A stretch of DNA of 54,995 nt from contig NZ_AOIP01000015.1 of the NCBI RefSeq assembly GCF_000337535.1, positions 42,068 through 97,062 on the forward strand, in the 5' to 3' direction. The translations under genes were made by a program, and so were the position numbers. Below, piece after piece: positions 51,129 through 54,995 of the stretch. Numbering within the stretch: the stretch's first letter is position 1; every line of letters begins with the position of its first letter. The DNA is from Natrialba aegyptia DSM 13077 (GTDB lineage: Archaea > Halobacteriota > Halobacteria > Halobacteriales > Natrialbaceae). Below the pieces are notes generated by a model. That model saw only the letters and a list, made by a program, of their open reading frames with translations. It had not been told where the DNA came from and did no database searches.

Positions 51129-52058
51129 ATGAGCGAGTTTGATCAGTTCAGTCAGGTCGGCGAAGCCGACGTAACGCGCGCAATCGGGCAGGAATGGACC
51201 GAGGAGTTCATGGACTTCTCGGACTCGGACGTGATCATCATCGGTGGCGGGCCCTCCGGGCTCACGGCCGCGAAAGAACTCTCCGAACGCGGCGTCAAGA
51301 CGATGGTCGTCGAGAAGAACAACTACCTCGGCGGCGGGTTCTGGCTCGGCGGGTTCCTGATGAACAAGGTTACCGTCCGCGACCCCGCCCAGCAGGTCTT
51401 AGAGGACCTCGATGTCTCGTACAAACAGTCCCAGGATAGCGAGGGACTGTACATCGCGAACGGACCCGAAGCCTGTTCCGGACTCATCAAGGCCGCCTGT
51501 GACGCCGGCGCGAAGATGCAGAACATGACCGAGTTCACGGACATCGTGATCCGCGAAGATCACAAAGTCTCGGGCATCGTGATGAACTGGACGCCGGTCC
51601 ACGCGCTGCCGCGCGAGATCACCTGCGTCGACCCGATCGCCGTCGAGGCCGACCTGGTCATCGACGCGACCGGCCACGACGCGATGGCGGTCAAGAAACT
51701 CGACGAGCGCGGCGTGCTCGACGCTCCGGGTATCGGCGACGCCGAGGCCAGTGCGACCGGCATGGACCAGACCGGCGACGACAGCTACGGCGCGCCCGGC
51801 CACGACTCGCCGGGTCACGACTCGATGTGGGTCGGCAAGTCCGAGGACGCCGTCGTCGAGCACACCGGCCTCGTCCACGACGGTCTGATCGCGACCGGAA
51901 TGGCGACTGCGACGACCTACGGCCTGCCGCGCATGGGGCCCACCTTCGGTGCCATGCTCGTCTCCGGCAAGCGCGCCGCCCAGGTCGCGCTCGACGAACT
52001 CGAAGTCGACGCCGAGCCGGTCGAGTTGACTTCGCGGGCCGCGCCGGCGGACGACTGA
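51129..52058 (+). CDS. thi4: Thiamine thiazole synthase Thi4
   Basis: 309 residues from ATG 51129. The N-terminal Rossmann motif [13 protein letters not shown] is followed by [14 protein letters not shown] and ends with [12 protein letters not shown]. Thi4 makes the thiazole moiety of thiamine from NAD and glycine. The active-site region R-E-I-T-C-V-D-P places a cysteine at residue 166, as in eukaryotic Thi4 that gives up its own sulfur, and in contrast to methanogen enzymes with histidine that use free sulfide. The haloarchaeal Haloferax protein has the equivalent C165, as I recall. Confidence 0.93.
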   Translation: MSEFDQFSQVGEADVTRAIGQEWTEEFMDFSDSDVIIIGGGPSGLTAAKELSERGVKTMVVEKNNYLGGGFWLGGFLMNKVTVRDPAQQVLEDLDVSYKQSQDSEGLYIANGPEACSGLIKAACDAGAKMQNMTEFTDIVIREDHKVSGIVMNWTPVHALPREITCVDPIAVEADLVIDATGHDAMAVKKLDERGVLDAPGIGDAEASATGMDQTGDDSYGAPGHDSPGHDSMWVGKSEDAVVEHTGLVHDGLIATGMATATTYGLPRMGPTFGAMLVSGKRAAQVALDELEVDAEPVELTSRAAPADD

Positions 52059-52201
52059 AAGACCGGTCGGTAGGTGGTTGTGGTGATAGTAGTAGCGTCA
52101 GAAGAAGATAGTGTCTGAATGCCCACTCGGGCAGCAACGCTCATCTCGAGGTAGCAGTCGTCGTCCACACCGTTTTCGCGGCCGTGATACAGCGTTCGGA
52201 C

Positions 52202-52694
52202 ATGAAACTCGTCCGTTACCGGTGCGACCGGCGATGCGGGGAGCTGGGCGGTCGATCACTTCGCGACCGACGGCCACGAGGTATCGGCATCGACCTCGAA
52301 CGCCCCCCGAGAGAGCCGGCCACCGTCACCTTTCTCGCCGCCAATCTCACCGAACAGGGGCCGGCGTGGGAGGCGACCCTGGCATACGAACCCGATGCCG
52401 TCCTCCACTTCGCCGGCGTTCCCCGGATGGCCGAAACGCAATGCCGCGCTTGCGGCCGATATCGACGGCCACGAAGCGTCCCACGCGATGGCCGCCGATA
52501 ACCACCTCGGCCGACCCACCGCGAACGTGATCGAGACCGTCTTCGGAGCGCGGCCGGCAGAAGGAGACCTCGCAGGCGAGGAATCCGCGTTCTCGACGGC
52601 CAAAGCGACAACCGAACTCGGCTGGGAATCCACCCACACCCGGCGGGACGCCGAAACTGAACTCGGCGACGGACCGTCGTTTATCGACAGCTAA
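52202..52694 (+). pseudogene. NAD-dependent epimerase/dehydratase pseudogene
   Basis: Remains of a short-chain epimerase in at least three reading frames. From ATG 52202 M-K-L-V is followed after a 1-2 bp shift by T-G-A-T-G (nucleotide-binding motif), then G-H-E-V, then in another frame G-I-D-L-E-R-P and D-A-V-L-H-F-A-G-V-P-R-M. About 150 residues (the Y-x3-K catalytic part) are missing, and the C-terminal third (A-A-D-I-D-G-H-E-A, F-S-T-A-K-A-T-T-E-L-G-W) continues in a further frame to a stop at 52694. It is clearly decayed. Confidence 0.82.
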
Positions 52695-53092
52695 AATCCG
52701 TACTCGGTGTCCCGGCCGTGACCGCCATCTCGCTTCCCGTCTGTAGACGAGTCATCGGTTCGGTCGTCGACTTCGGCCTCACCATCGTAGATATCGACGT
52801 GATGAACGGCACTCGGTGAGAGGAGTCGATCTCCCTCGAGTTCAAGCCAGCCGTTTCCGTGGACGACGAGCGGTCCCTCGTAGAGCACGTCGTCCGGCTC
52901 GGGCCCGTCGTAGACGACAACGTCCCGATACGCTTGTACGAACGGACTTGCCTCGTCCGAGACGATCGAATCGCGAGAGACGAACGGCGGGAACATGTCG
53001 TACAGTGATGTTCGTTCGGTGATGAATGTGCGGGGCCCGCGTTCGACGCCGACCGTAACTGATTCACTCTGTGGTACAACTAGGGAATACAT
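52691..53092 (-). CDS. Hypothetical protein, unrecognised
   Basis: 133 residues from ATG 53092. An N-terminal beta-like part (M-Y-S-L-V-V-P-Q-S-E-S-V-T-V-G-V) and an acidic C-terminus with a Ser/Asp/Gly-rich end. No motif or family that I know. It overlaps the divergent gene at its start (both ATGs share CATG at 53090-53093) and the pseudogene by 4 bp at its end. The gene is supported mainly by codon use. Confidence 0.6.
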   Translation of the reverse strand: MYSLVVPQSESVTVGVERGPRTFITERTSLYDMFPPFVSRDSIVSDEASPFVQAYRDVVVYDGPEPDDVLYEGPLVVHGNGWLELEGDRLLSPSAVHHVDIYDGEAEVDDRTDDSSTDGKRDGGHGRDTEYGF

Positions 53093-53861
53093 GGTCGAAC
53101 AGATCGTCATCTACCGAGCGCCGACGACGGTGGCCGACATTGAGGCCATCGCCGGCTGGCTCGAAGCGCACGTCGACGCTTCCGTTTCCGTTCGCGATCG
53201 GTTCCTCGACGTACACCGCACCGACGGCCTCGCCGAACGGTTCGCCGAGGCGCGCGTGCGATCGCCCCACGAGTTCAGCACGGGAAACACCATGCTGGGG
53301 ACGATCCGATACGAGGAGCGAGCGCTCGACGACCCCGTGCGCGAGGGAGGGGTACTCTACGATGGTATCGGAATCCAGCGCGCGCTGAACGAGGCGTTGC
53401 CGGCGGCCGAACGCGAACTCGATGCGGTACACGTTCCGGTGCTCGACAGAGCGATCGGGACCTGGGGCGAGCACGACGGCCGCTGGCACAAGCGAGTTTC
53501 CGTCCTCGGACAGCCGGCGCTGATCTCGGTGCCCGGCCTCTACGAAGCGCCGGCCAAGCCCGAGGCGTACTACGAAGAGCAGCAGCGCCACGCCCTGTTG
53601 TCGGGCGATACGCCGCCGCGGGAAGTCCTCGAGAACCAGGTCGAAGGCGAGTTCCTGGTCGCGGACGATCCGCGGACGACCGACGCGCTGAAGGGGTACG
53701 TGCTGCAGGCGGTGCACTACCTGGAGACGGGCGAGCCGTTCTGCGAGCGGAACTCGTGTCGGCTCTTCAACGCGCACTATCACGAGGAACTGATCGAGGC
53801 GCAGTTGCGCGAACCCGCGTTCTGCGCCGAACACGCCGCGATGTACGGCGAGTCGGCGTAG
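53091..53861 (+). CDS. Uncharacterised haloarchaeal protein with Cys/His cluster (DUF7001/DUF6775-type)
   Basis: 256 residues from ATG 53091. The N-terminus has V-I-Y-R-A-P-T-T-V-A-D and D-R-F-L-D-V-H; the middle contains W-H-K-R-V-S-V-L-G-Q-P-A-L-I-S-V-P-G-L-Y-E-A-P-A-K-P. The C-terminus has C-x4-C-R-L-F-N-A-H-Y-H-E-E-L and E-P-A-F-C-A-E-H, a likely metal-binding set. I recall this as a conserved haloarchaeal DUF (7001 or 6775, sometimes annotated as a putative metallopeptidase); the name is not verified. Confidence 0.78.
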   Translation: MVEQIVIYRAPTTVADIEAIAGWLEAHVDASVSVRDRFLDVHRTDGLAERFAEARVRSPHEFSTGNTMLGTIRYEERALDDPVREGGVLYDGIGIQRALNEALPAAERELDAVHVPVLDRAIGTWGEHDGRWHKRVSVLGQPALISVPGLYEAPAKPEAYYEEQQRHALLSGDTPPREVLENQVEGEFLVADDPRTTDALKGYVLQAVHYLETGEPFCERNSCRLFNAHYHEELIEAQLREPAFCAEHAAMYGESA

Positions 53862-53977
53862 CCGCTGTCGTCGTTCGACACGTCCGGATCCGCGTCCCGC
53901 TGCTCTCCCGGATCCACGAAGCGGCAACTCGCCGAAACCGATGTGTACTTTTGTGCGACCCGCGTTCGAAACGCACA

Positions 53978-54394
53978 ATGAGTGAGAAGTTTACCGTCGC
54001 GGTTCCCGTTCGGTACCGCGATCTCGATCCGATGGATCACGTCAACCACGCCGTCTACGCGAGTTACCTCGAAGCCGCCCGAACCGACTACATCGAAGCC
54101 GTTCTCGAGATCCCTCAGGAGGAACTGGCGTTCGTCATCGCGAATCTCGAAATTTCGTACGAACGTCCGATTACGATGGACGACGAGCCGACCGTTGCGC
54201 TCGAAGTAACCGACCTCGGCGACAGCAGTTGTACGATGGCCTACGAGATCCGCACCGGCGACGAAATCGCCGCGACCGCGGAAACGACGATCGTCCGCGT
54301 CGATCCCGACACGGGACACCCGACGCCGCTTTCGGACGCGGTCCGGAATCGAGTTCGCGAGTTCGAAGAACTCGAGGCACCGGCGTATTCCTGA
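53978..54394 (+). CDS. Acyl-CoA thioesterase (hotdog fold, 4HBT family)
   Basis: 138 residues. A hotdog thioesterase: R-Y-R-D-L-D-P-M-D-H-V-N-H-A-V-Y contains the active-site Asp and the catalytic loop typical of 4-hydroxybenzoyl-CoA thioesterases, and the core helix Y-L-E-A-A-R-T-D-Y follows. It hydrolyses an acyl-CoA, likely in fatty-acid or aromatic breakdown; the substrate cannot be read from sequence. Start is the ATG at 53978. It converges on the methyltransferase gene. Confidence 0.9.
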   Translation: MSEKFTVAVPVRYRDLDPMDHVNHAVYASYLEAARTDYIEAVLEIPQEELAFVIANLEISYERPITMDDEPTVALEVTDLGDSSCTMAYEIRTGDEIAATAETTIVRVDPDTGHPTPLSDAVRNRVREFEELEAPAYS

Positions 54395-54426
54395 GCTTCG
54401 GTTCTGTTTTGCCGTCTCGTCGAGGG

Positions 54427-54971
54427 TTACTCGAGTTCACCGCCGGTGAGTCGAACGACGCCGAAGAGGTGCGTTTCGTCGGCGACGGTGCGCGAGTTCG
54501 CTCTGAGTCGGGCGTGTGCGGCGTCGATGCGCTCGTCCAGTCGCACGTGGGGCGGAGACTCGTATCGGAGTTGCGTCGTCGGCGGGGTCGAGAGGACGAC
54601 GATGGCGCGGAAGACGGCGTTGACCGGCGGGGCGTACCGCGCCTCGCTGCGGGCGGCGTTGGCGAGGACGACGTGGCCGCCGGGGCCGACGAGTTCGCAC
54701 CAGTCGTCGACCGCGCCGGCGGGATCGTCGAGCATGCCGACGACGAAGGTAGCGAGGAGAGCATCGATTTCGGCGGGCGGGATCGGCGGCCGGGTCGCGT
54801 CTCCGCGGACGACGTGAACGTTGTCGTATCGGGCGGCCGCCGTGGCGGTGGCGCGGTCGAGTACCGGCCGCGTCACGTCGATGCCGATGACGGTACCCTC
54901 GGGGCCGACCTGCTCGCGGAGATAGGGGAGGTTCGCTCCGGTTCCACAGCCCATCTCGACGACGGTATCGC
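54427..54971 (-). CDS. SAM-dependent methyltransferase (5' partial)
   Basis: 181 residues visible in frame up to base 54971, where chromosomal sequence ends. Class I methyltransferase: motif I (D-T-V-V-E-M-G-C-G-T-G-A-N), motif post-I (V-I-G-I-D-V-T), motif II (R-G-D-A-T-R-P-P-I) and D-A-L-L-A-T-F-V-V-G-M-L. It is like ubiquinone/menaquinone-type or phospholipid methyltransferases; the substrate is unknown. The N-terminus before motif I is cut by the contig end, and translating into the adapter would give the artefact M-C-I-R-D-R. Confidence 0.82.
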
Positions 54972-54995
54972 CTGTCTCTTATACACATCTCTGAT
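54972..54995. other. Untrimmed Tn5/Nextera mosaic-end adapter
   Basis: CTGTCTCTTATACACATCT (54972-54990) is exactly the reverse complement of the 19-bp Tn5 mosaic end used in Nextera-type libraries, followed by 5 more bases to the window end. It is a library artefact, not part of the genome. Confidence 0.97.

Overview
The window is GC-rich archaeal DNA from an extreme halophile (class Halobacteria; gene content and protein similarity as I recall them suggest a Natrialbaceae-type genome, but I cannot name a genus). The signs are very acidic proteins, NNC/NNG codon preference, many twin-arginine and lipobox exported proteins, archaeal information-processing genes (PolB, RpoP, L37Ae, prefoldin, KEOPS Pcc1, PAN, Mre11-Rad50) and TATA-like boxes about 27 nt before start codons that imply leaderless mRNAs. 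It is mostly ordinary chromosome. I see no rRNA, tRNA, CRISPR array, IS element or integrase. The last 24 bases are not chromosomal: they carry the Tn5/Nextera mosaic-end adapter, so the right edge is a contig end with untrimmed adapter.

Layout. 1-1.7 kb: two tandem thioredoxin-fold exported proteins, the first cut by the window edge. 1.9-12.4 kb: topoisomerase I, a 1310-residue multidomain GH97 glycosidase divergent from a MATE exporter, a lipid-linked-sugar flippase and an FxLYD lipoprotein. 12.6-17.2 kb: a DUF2103 protein and the archaeal core cluster rpl37ae-rpoP-pcc1 ... prefoldin beta-DUF3194, split by a DUF2243 membrane protein and a Tp34/P19-type iron lipoprotein. 17.3-25.8 kb: lactate-utilisation LUD genes (a LutB-LutA fusion and LutC), HflX, the GMP synthase amidotransferase subunit, a small membrane protein, an exported glycerophosphodiester phosphodiesterase, the proteasome ATPase PAN and a winged-helix regulator. 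25.9-34.7 kb: mre11-rad50, two haloarchaeal genes of unknown function, a 53-residue microprotein and DNA polymerase B. 34.9-42.5 kb: cytochrome bd oxidase (cydAB), the Fe-S assembly genes sufC-sufB-sufD, a ferritin-like protein and a SirR/DtxR metalloregulator, which read together as an iron/oxygen stress block. 42.5-47.5 kb: a membrane-anchored phospholipase-D-fold protein with a lamin-tail domain, a HEAT-repeat protein, archaetidylserine synthase, a 28-bp tandem repeat and a halocyanin-like blue-copper lipoprotein. 47.6-50.9 kb: a tightly overlapping DUF4129-DUF7269-DUF58-DUF7519 membrane operon without its usual MoxR ATPase. 51-55 kb: thiazole synthase Thi4, a decayed NAD-dependent epimerase, two uncharacterised genes whose start codons share one CATG, a hotdog thioesterase and a methyltransferase cut by the contig end.

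The observations most worth a second look are: the GH97 enzyme, which keeps all four SusB-type glutamates and carries an inserted carbohydrate-binding-like module, a Gly/Asn-rich insertion and a glucodextranase-C-like tail; an L37Ae ribosomal protein with no zinc-binding cysteines; a thioredoxin-fold lipoprotein with a degenerate CPTS active site beside an intact CGNC paralogue; a 14-bp GTTGCA-core repeat that no gene explains; a possible 53-codon ORF that overlaps both its neighbours as ATGA; and the stripped-down DUF58 operon, which has weaker codon bias and a cluster of the otherwise very rare CTAG. I found no convincing new defence or mobile system.
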